A stretch of DNA of 64,000 nucleotides from Phymatolithon calcareum (GCA_977006965.1 OZ345365.1:1550001-1614000); one strand, 5' to 3'; positions 40,443 through 51,059 are shown, numbered from the stretch's first letter. Translations and numbers: made by a program. The notes: generated by a model not told the origin, from the letters alone.

Positions 40443-42130
40443 ACGCGTTTACAGTAGAAGGTGTCGATGAGGCGCACAGAGAGGCTCGGGCATCAGGAGA
40501 ATGCGGGAAATACCAATATTTCGATAGTTCGGAAGAAACGGACCATGATTAACGACATATAGAGACAATACGGAAAAAACAGGCACATGTGCCCAATAGG
40601 GTAGCAGTTCATTTAGTTTCAAATTAACGATCCATATGATACACCATATTGTGTTTTATAATTGTTTTCTGATTCATATGCATGTGCCGTGCATTATTTT
40701 CGTCAGCTACGTAGTGGATTCGTGCGTTACGGAACTAAACGGCTACGCGTGAAATTTGCCAAGCGAAAGTTTCGTTTAAGGACCTACATCCCCATCATAG
40801 ATTTTCATTTTTATTTTTTATGAGCTTAGCAATCCGAGAAACTCATTGGAGACACTGTTATTGCAGTACATAACTGGCTAAGCAAAAAAAAGTCCTCACG
40901 CCGTGGAAAATTTTTCTAGAAATTCTCAGCAGAGGGTTCCTTCGAATGTCGGGACAGCTCTTTAAACGCGCAGATTAAGACCACTTCCTGATCCGTTCTT
41001 CGCATTTAGAAAACTATTATAGAAAGCCAAGAATGTAGGTTATCCAAAAATGATAAAAAATAAAAGAAAGGGGATGAAATAAGGAGTGTAGAGCACTTTT
41101 CGTAATTCTGATCTGGAAAAAGTATCGCCTACAAAGATGGACAATTATCTCGAAAAGGACTCTATGAATTTCTTATTGCCTCGGTCAAAAGTTTCGAATG
41201 GTTGTAGAATACCGGAGGAATACTGCAAATTTTTTAAAATCGAACGTCTAGGTGGCAAAAAAGTTCGCGCCGCGAGACCAAAAGTTTTTTAAAATCGGCA
41301 AAGGAACAGGCGAAAAATATAGTAAAATTCACGTTGCGCCCCGACGAGAAGCTGAAACTGTTCGAAGGAAACACAGTAATCATTTTTCTGTAATGATTGA
41401 TTAGAGCCGAATATTGGATACTTTTGCTGACTTCATATTTGAAAATATTTCACTTGTTTCTACACATTTTCTTGGAACTGGATACAGTCCCGTCGGTGCA
41501 AACGACATAATTAAAATTTTCATCTAGTTTATGAGCATTGTTTCGGCCAGTGAGAGCGCTTCAAAGATGGGGAAGTAGGTCCTTAACTTTCGCGTTGACA
41601 AAACAGGAGATCGGAAGTTTCGATTTCCTGTTCTTATCGAGGCAAAACTTCGTAAAAGGACAGTCGCAATTCCTTCTTTCTTAGCACAAATTTCCTCTTC
41701 AGTATTGGAACTACAAAGTTGCTCTAACACAATTGTAAAACTTCCGCTCCTTCCCAACGAAATTTGCAAAAAGTCGAAAGTTTCGCCAAAAACGGGAAAG
41801 TTTCGACTTCTAGGAGCAAGTTTCGCAGGAAGAATGTGGGATATTTTTGGATTTTTTCATATCAATGGCAAGATCCCGTTCAGGTCTACAAAGTTTCGCT
41901 AAGGAATTGAAATATAGACACACTACAAACAGAATCTGGCCAATGAGAATCCGGCTGCTGCGAAAGTTTCGATTTTGGCACGTTTCATGACACGTTGTTC
42001 TCATCGAAAGTTTCGCAAAAGTTTCGCAAAGTTTCGCTTGGGAAATCCAGCTCCGTAACTTTTGCGTATCATACGTATGATAGTTTTGCAAACGGATACG
42101 TTGCTTCTGCCGAAGTGTCAGTAATAGTCT
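40443..42130. other. Gene-free region with a cluster of AAGTTTCG motifs
   Basis: About ten AGTTTCG occurrences lie between 40765 and 42035, often as the odd palindrome CGAAAGTTTCG. They are densest at 41770-42030. The block 40775-40980 is the partner of 6365-6575. No gene was recognised. Confidence 0.55.
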
Positions 42131-42570
42131 TCCATGTCATGTCATGTCATGTCACTTGCTTTGTCCCCTCGTGGGGCTCGCAAGGCAGCGCTTTATTCTT
42201 AATTAACTTCTACTTAGATGACGGCAGATCGTTATTTCTGCGAGGTAATTAGGAAAGCACTCCTTCTTCTCTGCCTACCGCTCGACAACTCGATTCCACC
42301 CGGAGCAAACGCGGTGGTTCCACGTTCCGCGAGTCCACGTGGACGGCCAGATCATTTGGACTCTACTCTTTACCGCTCCATTGTCTTCTTTACACGTATG
42401 ATGCACTGTAATCCCTCCGTATCGACGACGGAAAAACCCGTAGGAGAAAACTGCGTCGGACTCTTCACGATAAACAGGCACACCCGAGATTCGAACCCGG
42501 AACTTTCTCTTGATCACATCTTGCTGCGCATCCCCCGAATCAGTTTAACCACTTGACCAGGTGCATGGGT
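42131..42570 (-). mobile_element. tRNA-derived SINE, full length
   Basis: The minus strand starts with a tRNA-like head. An A box TGGTCAAGTGG (rc of 42549-42559) is followed by a B box GGTTCGAATC (rc of 42488-42497), an internal RNA polymerase III promoter. It then runs through a unique body to a tail of (ATGAC)n at about 42132-42153. A truncated second copy with a different tail, (GAAT)n, lies at 22684-22870. The long variable-arm-like spacing (51 bases between boxes) suggests a class II (Ser or Leu type) tRNA ancestor. Confidence 0.8.
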
Positions 42571-42667
42571 TGCGCCAATTCCATTGCTATCAATTTAATT
42601 GCAATTTTTCCCAATTCCACCCAAATTTGTTCTTCGAACTGAATTGCAATTCGAATTGGTCGCACCT
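42568..42667. mobile_element. About 100-bp palindromic MITE-like element
   Basis: The ends GGTTGCGCCAATTCCATTGC and, inverted, GGTGCGACCAATTCGAATTGC are similar, and the interior is full of AATTGCAATT. It abuts the SINE head. The target duplication is unclear. Confidence 0.55.
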
Positions 42668-42700
42668 AATACTGAGGATCGTAGTAGATGAACATTAGAC

Positions 42701-42910
42701 CAGGGGAATGTTATGGGGGGGGGGGAGTAAAGCAGAATGTTGAGGGAATCAACGTACTCACTTCATGTTCAGTACGTGGTCTTTCTTCTAGTAATACCCA
42801 GAGTACGTAGATGAGAATTAGACACAGCACATTAATCGGATGCAAGAATCAACGTACTCACCTTATGATCAGTACGTGGACTTTGTTATAGTAATACCCA
42901 AAGTACGTTC
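42701..42910 (+). repeat. hAT-type end with subterminal tandem repeat
   Basis: CAGGGGAATGTTATGGGGGG matches the end of the inner hAT at 36084. It is followed by two copies, about 101 bases apart, of a segment with CAACGTACTCAC, TCAGTACGTGG and AGTAATACCCA. ACGTACT and AGTACGT make small inverted pairs, as expected for transposase binding sites. Confidence 0.65.
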
Positions 42911-43088
42911 TGTATGCCATCAAAACACCTATGAAACGTGGGCCATGGCTACTTCTCTCTGTGTTAAATAAAGACGAGATTGAGCTGTTGTGCTCCAAAC
43001 GGTTTCAACGATGGGCCTATGAGAAACTGCCGGATGAGACAAAAAAAACCGGGCGATTCGCCGCAATTTATGTAATCTCAGTCCGGTT

Positions 43089-43891
43089 ATGAACAATGGA
43101 ACCCGATATTCTACAACGTATCGTATCGCATGATTCAACGGTTCAATCGTATCAGAAGTGCGTTAATTGCAACAGCGGATGCAGAAGATGCTGACCTAGT
43201 CATCCATCGAAGGAGCGCGTTCAAGATTAGAGTTGCTAAGTTTGCTGACCATCTGGGTGAGATCAACACGGTGACCATGGAGCTGCAAAAGAGGGGTCTA
43301 ACACTATCAGCTGCACGTATGGCTTTGGATGAGTTACTAGATGGAATTAATTCTCTCCAATCCATTCCGGAATCAGGATTGTGTCAATGCCAGATGGGTG
43401 ATTACTATATCTCCCCGACTTCTCAAATCGTGCAAGATGCTTCATTTGAGTAAGGAGTGGTGAAAATATAACGTGGGGAGACGAACAGCATGTCAAGCGT
43501 TGAGAAAGAGAGGTGCAAGAGGCTATTACAAAGACGAACGGAACAGGATGCTGAGATTGATGTGCACGAACCGATGAGTATGGCCGACAGACTGAAGAAA
43601 CGGAAGAAAAACACCAGAAGCGCAGGGTTGAAGGAATACATTAACACCCAATTTATACTGGGGTCCGTTGCTGAGGTGGAGCGACTTTGGTCTATGGCGA
43701 AGTATATTCTACAAGACCATAGGAAGGGAATATGTCCTATTGTCTTTGAGGCGATACTTTTTCTGAAAGTCAACCGCTCCTACTGGGATGAGCAAACCGT
43801 GAATCAGGCTATGTCTATGGTTGTCAACCAACGTGTCGAGAGGGCTATCGAAGAAGATGAAGATTACATGCAGCTAGGTGAACCTGCTTGA
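43089..43891 (+). pseudogene. hAT transposase C-terminal region, interrupted
   Basis: NNGTRYSTTYR (near 43092) continues, after a shift near 43125, as MIQRFNRIRSAL through the frame 43130-43453, then through two in-frame TAA codons (43451 and near 43469) into 43490-43891. The last part, INTQFILGSVAEVERLWSMAKY then GICPIVFEAILFLKVNRSYWD, is the hAT dimerisation domain (family pattern T-x-F-I-x-x-x-S-x-x-x-E-R-x-F/L-S). The catalytic N-terminal half is not recognised between the TIR at 42701 and here. This copy cannot make a functional protein. Confidence 0.8.
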
Positions 43892-44721
43892 ATAAAGTAT
43901 TGATGTCTATATTGTGCGAAGCCTTCACATTGCAATGCGATTTGCTGCAAACAAAACTGAGCAATTCAATTGATGAATTTCATCCTGGACTGCAATCGCA
44001 AACAATGGAATTGGCGCAACCCCTGACCAGGTGGTTTAGTCTTCCATGCCTATGCATTTTTTTTCCAAGCGCGTAATCTTGTTTGAAATGGACAATCGAT
44101 GATTAAAAATCTAACCGTGATATCAACAGGTCGATAAAAATTCGTCAACTGTGGTAAAAGTTGAAAATGAGCAAAATCGCTATTTCCTGCACTCTCCAGT
44201 GACGCACGCTCTTACAAGGACAGAGTTTCGTAACACCTATGATGGCTTCATTGTGAAATTCAATTATTATGCAAGTGCAACAGGGCATATTTGCAAAGAA
44301 GTTCCATGGTACTAATAGAGCCCAAATTATTGAGGATTCCACGAAATCGAAATCTCACCCTACATGAAAAGCCCAGGTTAACGTTGATTCGTTTGAACAC
44401 AACTGCAATGTACATTGAATTGTTTCAGAACAAACTGATCACGTTTGAGGAGACTCAAAATTCTAGTATGTTTGGTACGACCAAGATGGATGGAAGATCT
44501 GCACACGAAACCAATCTAACGGTACAATCCATTTGCTGAATGTTCAAACGAAAGCAAATCATCTTGATATCATATGGACAAGCTCATTCAGAGATCAAGG
44601 TACAGGATTGGCGGATCTGGCATGGGTACTGTAGTGCACGGCTTGCACTAGCGCAGCCAGGAGACAAAGAAACTTTTGAAGAATTTCGAAAAGGGTATGC
44701 TAAAAGTCGACACAAGTTGGG
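43892..44721. other. Region after hAT pseudogene with weak frames
   Basis: A plus frame at 44291-44749 is interrupted once by TGA (44537-44539). It may be the remnant of a single protein (LITFEETQNSS ... DWRIWHGYCSARLALAQPGDKETFEEF). No family is recognised. Confidence 0.3.
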
Positions 44722-45048
44722 GTGCCGCATTCTGTATACACCGAAGTAATCCGGGTGGAGGAAAGGGCAACTATAATCACATGGGTCTTACTACTCTGGG
44801 TTTTGTTATTCTTCTCAGGGTTTAGCTATCTTTTCTACACCACGATGGTGAAGACCCACCTGTTTCCAGACGTGGATTTTCTGCACCAGCGCGCGGTAAT
44901 ACAGAGGCACACTAGGTTCAACTCTGTCAAATCGATCCGCAATCCACCGACCGTAAGCATAACTAAGACAGGCGAGCTGGTTGAACTCAATATATCTTAT
45001 GATTACGTTGAGCCTGGCAATACAGTCACCAGGGATGTGGTCATATAA
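44722..45048 (+). CDS. Possible small single-pass membrane protein, unknown
   Basis: 108 residues with one strongly hydrophobic segment (about residues 18-41, TIITWVLLLWVLLFF onwards), followed by a polar C-terminal domain with charged and beta-prone stretches. The start overlaps the end of the preceding frame (44540-44749) in another register. No paralogue in the window. It could be a fragment of a larger transposon protein or a chance frame. Confidence 0.3.
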   Translation: MPHSVYTEVIRVEERATIITWVLLLWVLLFFSGFSYLFYTTMVKTHLFPDVDFLHQRAVIQRHTRFNSVKSIRNPPTVSITKTGELVELNISYDYVEPGNTVTRDVVI

Positions 45049-46434
45049 CGATGATAGAGTTGCTGCTTATCTCATTTCAGTAAGATCAATCTAAAATAGG
45101 AATGAGTATCAACAAAATTCTGAAGTCTGACGCAATTGCTGCTGTATATGAAAAGAAAAGCGGAGGAAGGACCAAAATTCAGAAACATGCTAGCAAAAGC
45201 CGCTCAAGTTTGCAAGATAAGCTTCGACAGAGTAGATCAGCGCTGAGGTGAGGGATCAAGGCGGAACCACGTAATCAAGAACCAAGGTTGGTCTTTCCCC
45301 GCAAATAATCAAGTATCAAAGAAGAGTGAATCAGTGATGTCGTGAGTATCCAGGAACCAAACCACTTGTTCAGCTCCCTAATGAGACGACGGCAGATGCC
45401 GGACGTCCATACAACTTGTCTAGGCAGAAACTCCAGGAGGGATGTAGTGCTTTCGGCAGGATGTCTTACAGCTCGCTTGGTCAGAAACTCCGATGGGATG
45501 TAGTGACTTCGGCAAGGTGCGCCAACTCTGCTGGGTCAGAAACTCCGTAAGGATGTAGTGACTTCGGCAGGAGTGGTCCATTCCAATGGTACGCAATGGA
45601 CGGTTGCTCGGCAGTGTGAATGCGTTGCTGACTTTCGTCGGAAGAGTAAGTTTATCTTTCGATATCCTTGGGGGTTAGGTTGTGGTTGGTAAAGTTGATA
45701 GTGGTGACTTCCTCGAGAATGAATTCGATCACCGCTTAAGTAGTCTCTACATCACTCCATCTACCTCTGACTGTCTAGCTACATTCTCGCAAGGTATCCG
45801 AAGTGTCAGCGCGCGACACAATGCGTTTCACACCGTTCGTAATCCGCGCCAGTAGACTTTCTTGGCTCACAGTCGGTCGACATTGCTAGCAGGCAACGGT
45901 AATTCCATTTGACTGTCGGTCCCCAACGGATTGATAAACTCGCTGCCGGTGGTTAGCGAGACAAGTGATGATGAAACAAAAAACAAGACCAAGAGCCAAT
46001 AATAAAAAAAATCGACGATAAAGTAGATAAGCAAAAAAGGTGCCGACTTGCCTTCAATTAGGACACATGGTACCTTCTAAATAAAATCTATTTTTATGTG
46101 GATTTTATTTTGAAGTTAAATTACGAAAAGAAAAGCGCGCATTATCTGCTGTTACTGTAGAATCATCAAACCACCGTTTTTGCAATAAAATCACATTTGA
46201 AGAGCCTGTTTTTCGTGACTAGATACGCAACCTCGAGTACTATGGTGGAGCGTTCCTGTTGCGCGCACATGCGTTGTTGGAATGCTTTTAGTGCTTTGTA
46301 ATCCACTGTCATCCACATGTCCACGAGTATTTGCACCAAATATCATAAATGAACGTACAAAGAGTGCTCCTGGAGATAGCAGTGACTCTCGATGATCCAT
46401 CTCTCTCTTTACGTTTTTTTTAAATAAACGTAAC
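45049..46434. other. Non-coding stretch with tandem repeat and a hAT-like end
   Basis: TAGGAATGAGTATCAAC at 45097 resembles the ends of the outer hAT at 35858. The segment 46030-46085 matches 8790-8850 on the opposite strand (shared GACACATGGTACCTTCT). No gene is seen. Confidence 0.45.
45424..45572 (+). repeat. 55-57-bp tandem repeat, three units
   Basis: CAGAAACTCC recurs at 45425, 45482 and 45537, each followed by GGATGTAGTG and TTCGGCA. The last two units are nearly identical. Confidence 0.85.
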
Positions 46435-46514
46435 TTCGCGCCGTGCCGCATTGATACCCGCGTCGCAATTTTTTAAAATTGCCACGCGTGTATCTATGCG
46501 GCACGGCGCGAAGT
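46435..46514. repeat. Foldback palindrome family, copy 2
   Basis: About 80-base imperfect palindrome, arms CTTCGCGCCGTGCCGCATTG onwards, centre AATTTTTTAAAATT. Same family as 5814-5892 and 49265-49340. Confidence 0.85.
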
Positions 46515-46556
46515 TGAAAATGTATACATAGATTAACTGACTGTAGTGGTCGACAT

Positions 46557-47887
46557 AGTGAACCTTAATTGTCCACCAAATGGCAGCGCCGTGCGGACCT
46601 CTCGGGTCCGGCCGGTCCCAACCAGAGGTCCTCTGAACGTCTGACACGTGCAAAAGAATACTGTGACCGTGTACTGCTAGCATGCTTGAGCAGCACCATC
46701 TCCAATTCCGCCGACCGCCCCATATGCCGGCCGCCGCGCCCTTTCTTTTTGACACTTTTCTCGCAGTAGCCGTACAGTGCCCCCTGCCGCCACAATTGGC
46801 CCCGCCTACCGTCGCGCCGAGAGTGATTTGCGCCGCTCTGGTGCTTTGGTTTACCACAGACGGATTTTTGCGTCTCTCCTCTCGCTTGTGGAGACATGTT
46901 TTGTCCCCTTGGACCGCATCGTTGTGCCATAACCGCACTTACTACCCGTTGCTCTGCGAAGCGCTCTTAACCCTCATTTCTATCCGCGTGCCTTCGTGGC
47001 CACAACAACGTGCTTCTATATCAACAGGGCTCTAATATTTTCTGAGTGCCTTTCTTTCGCTGATTTGCCCGACGTAGCTCTCCTATATTCGCGAAATAAA
47101 AACAAATGTTACCGTCAACTTTTTCCCTTCCCTCTACTTCAACGATGCGAAAAGTATTTCTGGGTTGAAGGGGAAGTCGAAGAAAGTGTAGTTTACTTTG
47201 ACTAACAGATGAAGAACACGGAATAAGAACTGCATATTTAGCACAATAAAGCCCGGTGAGCAGCAGACGGTTTGCTCCCAACCTTTTGTACCCGCCAACA
47301 ACAAACGCCACGTTCCGTCCGTGCGACTCCAGACACGACACGATTACTTCGACGGAGGGACGACGCCAATCACTCTCAGCGCGGCAGCAGGCGGGGTCCA
47401 TTGCAACAGATTGGAGAGCAGCCATCAGACGGGTGGGACGGTATATTTGGCAGAGGCGCGGCAAAGGCACGCATTTCCAGCGGGGGCACGGCGCGGTTTC
47501 CAGGTGGACAGTGTGGTACGGCGGCGACGGGGCGTGCATTACCGACTGCGTGAAGTAGCGCGGCGAGCGGACATGCGGTGTATTTTGCAGAGGGCGCCGG
47601 CGTCTTGTGGGGCGAACAGCACGTTAACGGCAGGCGGATGGTGTATTTGGCACAGGCCGCCGCGAACGCATTGATTCCAAACGGTGCGGCAGGACGTGGC
47701 GGCCATACTGACGATCCAGTTCGGCGAGGACGGTGTCGAGGTATCTATTCCAGGCGGCATTGGCAGCGACATATTATGTTTTCCACGTGTCAAACCGCCA
47801 ACCGGACATGCGGTCGGGACCGGCCTGGGCCAGAAGGCCCTCAGGGACGACACGGCGCTGCCATTTGGTGGACAATTGAGGTTCACT
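46557..47887. mobile_element. GC-rich MULE-like non-autonomous element, 1331 bp, 9-bp TSD
   Basis: The ends are AGTGAACCTTAATTGTCCAC and, inverted, AGTGAACCTCAATTGTCCAC, continuing with CAAATGGCAGCGCCGTG on both sides (37 or more bases). Both flanks carry GGTCGACAT (46548-46556 and 47888-47896). The uninterrupted site occurs in the palindrome family at about 5926-5940. The interior is much richer in GC than its surroundings and contains TATTTGGCAGAGG/TATTTTGCAGAGG/TATTTGGCACAGG repeats about 100-200 bases apart. No complete gene was recognised. It could be captured host sequence, as in Pack-MULEs. Confidence 0.8.
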
Positions 47888-48105
47888 GGTCGACATGTAT
47901 GGTAGATGCAGACAAACACCCCCGCGTCGCAATTTTAAAAAACGTAAAGAGACCGATGAATTGAATTGGATTTCTGTTTAATAGAAGCTCCCTTTGTCAA
48001 TTATCATTGCACCTAAGAGACTTTCTGCTACAATCCTTCCCTTACGTTTTCATTTAAGTAGTTGTTTTCGGGCATTTTCTTGAAGAGACAGATGGATGTC
48101 CAAAA

Positions 48106-48850
48106 TCAACGATATCCGATGAATTTTCTTTTGCACTCATTCCGTTGCCTAAGAGTGGGCCCGAAAAAGTATCTTTCGAGTGTTCCGAAAGGCACGAAAT
48201 TTGTAAAATATTGGCCGATCACAATTGTTTTGGTTCGCTGGAAAGCTGAGAACGAGATTGCTCTAACGTGTTGTTTTCCACTTAACGCACTCCTTGGAGC
48301 TAGAGAGAGATGAAGACGTGCATTTCGCGGGAAAGACAAATAACCTGAGGGTATGAAAAACCAATAAAATACTATTATGATACATATTTACGGAACTGTG
48401 TTGTATCGAATGCTGTGCGCCATTCTCAAAGCACAGTGTATGGGCATATTTTTGCTGACAGTACATGCCGTTGGTGATGTGGAAGTACCCACAGGGAGAT
48501 GCGGGAAATCCTGTTTTTGGGTCTTATGTGTAAAATAGAAAAAATTGAGCTTTCCGTGAGAAGCGCAGTTTTTGTTAAATTTTACTGTGTGATATTCTGC
48601 GTTGTCAGGAGAACACAAAAAAGTCGGAAACCCTGGGCCATAATCATGCTCCGTGCTCAACACTGTGGCTCCGCACGGAGCTTCGGCACTTGGTGTCTCG
48701 CAGAGCATGCTCGACACCCAAGCATCCATCACCCGTGCCAGTGTTTTCCTGCTTTCCACCGTTGTTTTGATATACTCGCGTTTTGCTCATATACACCCCT
48801 TACTCAAAGATCACAAATCGTTGCGAAAAGGCATGGCGATTCATGAAGAT
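48106..48850 (+). repeat. Repeat family X, copy 2
   Basis: Matches 5320-5805 in inverse orientation, with an extra segment at about 48245-48535. The 48541-48850 part is repeated directly at 52491-52806. A 123-residue minus frame (48759-48388) is the possible coding trace mentioned for copy 1. Confidence 0.75.
48388..48759 (-). CDS. Possible ORF in repeat X, unknown
   Basis: 123 residues, starting MESRKTLARVMDAWVSS. The stretch SAEAPCGATV, TEHDYGPG, FPTFLCSPDN and CASHGKLNFFYFT is matched by conservative variants in the 5320-5805 copy, where stops have appeared. No domain recognised. Conserved DNA of a repeat can mimic this pattern, so confidence is low. Confidence 0.3.
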   Translation of the reverse strand: MESRKTLARVMDAWVSSMLCETPSAEAPCGATVLSTEHDYGPGFPTFLCSPDNAEYHTVKFNKNCASHGKLNFFYFTHKTQKQDFPHLPVGTSTSPTACTVSKNMPIHCALRMAHSIRYNTVP

Positions 48851-49141
48851 GCATGGAGATACCGAATGTGTAAAACGGTATAACATGAGGTCGACATGCA
48901 AAATCTAGAGAGCGGTGCACCCCTCGTAAAAAATTCTAATCCAGATTTCATTGACATTGTTGCATGCACCTATCGAAAGATTTTTAAACTGTTTCTTTAT
49001 GAAAAGGAAACAAAAATGCTTCAATACTTATACCACGCGTCAAAGTCGGCAGTATATCACTAATAAGTGCACTTTTGTTGATTTCTAATTGGCGGGATAA
49101 GGGTCACCATATTTTTCAATTGGCCATGTTATGCGGGATTC
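48541..49141 (+). repeat. Direct repeat flanking cassette B, left copy
   Basis: About 600 bases repeated at 52491-53652 in the same orientation on the other side of cassette B. There it is interrupted by two insertions (52812-53198 and 53336-53502). Identity is high outside the insertions. Confidence 0.85.
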
Positions 49142-49332
49142 AGCAGTATAAAGTTGGGTTGTCTCTTTTCGTTTTTTATAAATTGCGACGCGGGGAAGTT
49201 TGTCTGAATGTACCATACTGTAAATGTCGAACACTACTGTACAGCCAGTTCATCTATGTCTATATTTTCAGCTTCGCGCCGTGCCGCGTCGCAACTTTTT
49301 AAAATTGCGACGCGGGTATCAATGCGGCACGG

Positions 49333-49384
49333 CGCGAAGTTGCATCCATCTGTCTCTTAAGAGACAGATGGATGCAACTTCGCG
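49333..49384. repeat. Perfect 52-bp palindrome
   Basis: Arms CGCGAAGTTGCATCCATCTG then TCTCTT meet at CTT|AAG without loop. It overlaps an imperfect GC-rich palindrome at about 49265-49340. The same palindrome occurs in the right arm at 63422-63473. Confidence 0.95.
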
Positions 49385-49551
49385 TAAATTTACGTTTGTT
49401 TTAGATAGATGGATGCCCAAAATCGACGATATCCGTAGAATTTTCCTTTGTACTCATTGCGTTTCATATAAGCCGATCTTATTTGAATTTTTTGAATACG
49501 CCAAAGGCCTAAAGCATGAGCACCCAGAGCCCTTTTAGAAATTCGGTACAC

Positions 49552-49558
49552 TATATAA
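49552..49558 (+). promoter_or_regulatory. TATA box of secreted-protein gene B
   Basis: TATATAA, 76 bases before the ATG at 49634; same spacing as copy A. Confidence 0.65.
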
Positions 49559-49633
49559 CTCGCCATTCTCTCTTCACTTCTCACCACACTCTTACTGTCG
49601 ACCCCGCACAGAACTCCAACCGCTCCAATCAAC

Positions 49634-50188
49634 ATGGCGATCAGGGCTATTACGTTCATCTCTTCTCTCTTCGTGATCACGCTTGGCGGGCCCGTTTTCT
49701 CTCCTGCAACCCTGCATTGGTCAAACGCTGACTCTGGTGATCTTTATGTCAACTGCAATAAGGTCGCCAGTCTCTACAGCAGGACGCACTACAATTCCAT
49801 CAAGCTCGACCTCAACCCTGGAGATGTTGTCGCGTTAAGTTTGACATACAGGAGATCAAAATACGGCGTAATTGCGGATCTTGACATTGGGAACGGTATG
49901 CATTGTCAGACAAATCTTAATCAAGGACCGTGGAAGGCAGTCCAGGCATCTTCAAGTATTTCCAAGGAATGGATGTGTCCTGGATTCGATGATGCTGCGT
50001 GGTCGTATCCTGGAGACTCAAATGTTATTTCCTCGTCTTCTTCTGTTGGTTCTGCCAAGTACTCTCCCTATCATTCGAGGTATTGGCTTGGTGCAGAATA
50101 CGTCTGGGCTAGTGGAGCCGGTGAGACGACGAATGTTTATTTGCGTTTGGTTGTACCGAGCACGTGTACCGTTCAGAAGGGCATCTAG
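49634..50188 (+). CDS. Secreted galactose-binding-like domain protein, copy B
   Basis: 184 residues with a short signal peptide (about 1-22, ending GGPVFS), then the same single domain as copy A. The four cysteines are retained (YVNC, MHC, WMC, TC). Strands LNPGDVVALSL and GVIADLDIG, the FDDAAWSYPG turn, and the terminal YVWASG...VYLRLVV are present. The signal peptide lacks the heptad repeats of copy A. The gene is identical to copy C on the opposite arm. A TATA box lies upstream and the downstream region is AT-rich. The probable role is an extracellular carbohydrate-binding or matrix protein; no catalytic residues are evident. Confidence 0.72.
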   Translation: MAIRAITFISSLFVITLGGPVFSPATLHWSNADSGDLYVNCNKVASLYSRTHYNSIKLDLNPGDVVALSLTYRRSKYGVIADLDIGNGMHCQTNLNQGPWKAVQASSSISKEWMCPGFDDAAWSYPGDSNVISSSSSVGSAKYSPYHSRYWLGAEYVWASGAGETTNVYLRLVVPSTCTVQKGI

Positions 50189-50384
50189 TAGATGCGCTCT
50201 CCGCCGCGGGAGGTCTCACTCCAATTGGTGGTTGATGTCAGTCTCCTGATGTCGTTTGAAGGTGTTTTCTTATAGAATTTGAGTTAGTAACTCTTAATTA
50301 AACCCTTCTCCTCTTTGTTTCTTGGTGTAGTCACTCCAGTAAAGGACGTACATGCTTCGATGTTGTCCATAATACCGTACCGCG

Positions 50385-50942
50385 CTACCGGAACAAAAGA
50401 ACGCGATTACGTTTAGAATAACGATCAATCCAATGAATATATTTAGGAGCGTTTTCAAGATATTGACTGTTCTTAGTAAAATCACAGAGAGACACTTTGA
50501 TAGAATGATACATGCTGTCTGTTTGCACTTCTCTGGGTAACGTAAAAACTATATCAGGAAACAGTGGGATCATCCCACTCTCTTCACTACCGTTGTGCCT
50601 ATCACCACACGATAAGAAAGCTTGACAATATTTCTTCGACGAGCTTAAGATGTGAAGTATTTGAAAACCATGTAGATTGCTTTGCAGAAGCGAAGAATTT
50701 TTTAATGGTAATTGCGATACTTTTTGGGAGCTGGTGTCTTCGGACTGGCGAAAATAGCGTGCGCTTGCAATCAAGTGGTCACTTGAAATGTTTCCACCTA
50801 TCACTGCTTCTGCCGTCCTCGAGTAGACTGACCTATGTGGGAAAGATGCTTGCGAAGACGTCATAAACTGACTCTCGAAGGACACACTCTCAAACGAAGA
50901 CAGCACCTGGACTAAGAGAGCACTTGACGATCTCCGGGACAC
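50385..50942 (-). CDS. Cassette minus-strand ORF, 185 residues, unknown (copy B)
   Basis: Starts MSRRSSSALLVQVLSSFES and contains PHRSVYSRTAEAVIGGNISS, RYFRQSEDTSSQKVSQLP and MIPLFPDIVFTLPREVQ. The upstream minus-strand sequence TTATAATTTTGCAG|GG looks like a splice acceptor, so this may be a terminal exon. Copy A retains the pattern but is broken. No family recognised. The frame overlaps no other gene and is convergent with the secreted-protein gene. Confidence 0.45.
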   Translation of the reverse strand: MSRRSSSALLVQVLSSFESVSFESQFMTSSQASFPHRSVYSRTAEAVIGGNISSDHLIASARYFRQSEDTSSQKVSQLPLKNSSLLQSNLHGFQILHILSSSKKYCQAFLSCGDRHNGSEESGMIPLFPDIVFTLPREVQTDSMYHSIKVSLCDFTKNSQYLENAPKYIHWIDRYSKRNRVLLFR

Positions 50943-51059
50943 GTTCCAGGTTTGCCGTCAGCCCAGAGCCCCTGCAAAATTATAACGGCTTAAGTTCATA
51001 AAGTTAAATTCTTAGATCACAAAAACCCGTGTCACACTTGAACGTGGACTAAATTTTCC

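Noticed and set aside
42478-42570. A functional tRNA gene
   Set aside because: A and B boxes are present, but the acceptor pairing is poor and the unit continues into a SINE body with a repeat tail.
42701-44300. A complete hAT element from the TIR at 42701
   Set aside because: The left end and transposase C-terminus are present, but no inverted CAGGGGAATG end or 8-bp duplication was found to the right, so the boundaries cannot be set.
46569-47964. Several overlapping frames of 66-172 codons in the GC-rich element
   Set aside because: Frames are open on both strands because of high GC, none shows a domain, and several cross the TIR or TSD.
49872-50249. 125-codon frame overlapping secreted-protein gene B (and its mirror at 62557-62934)
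   Set aside because: It lies in another register of the secreted-protein gene. The in-register product has a signal peptide and conserved cysteines, so this is a shadow.
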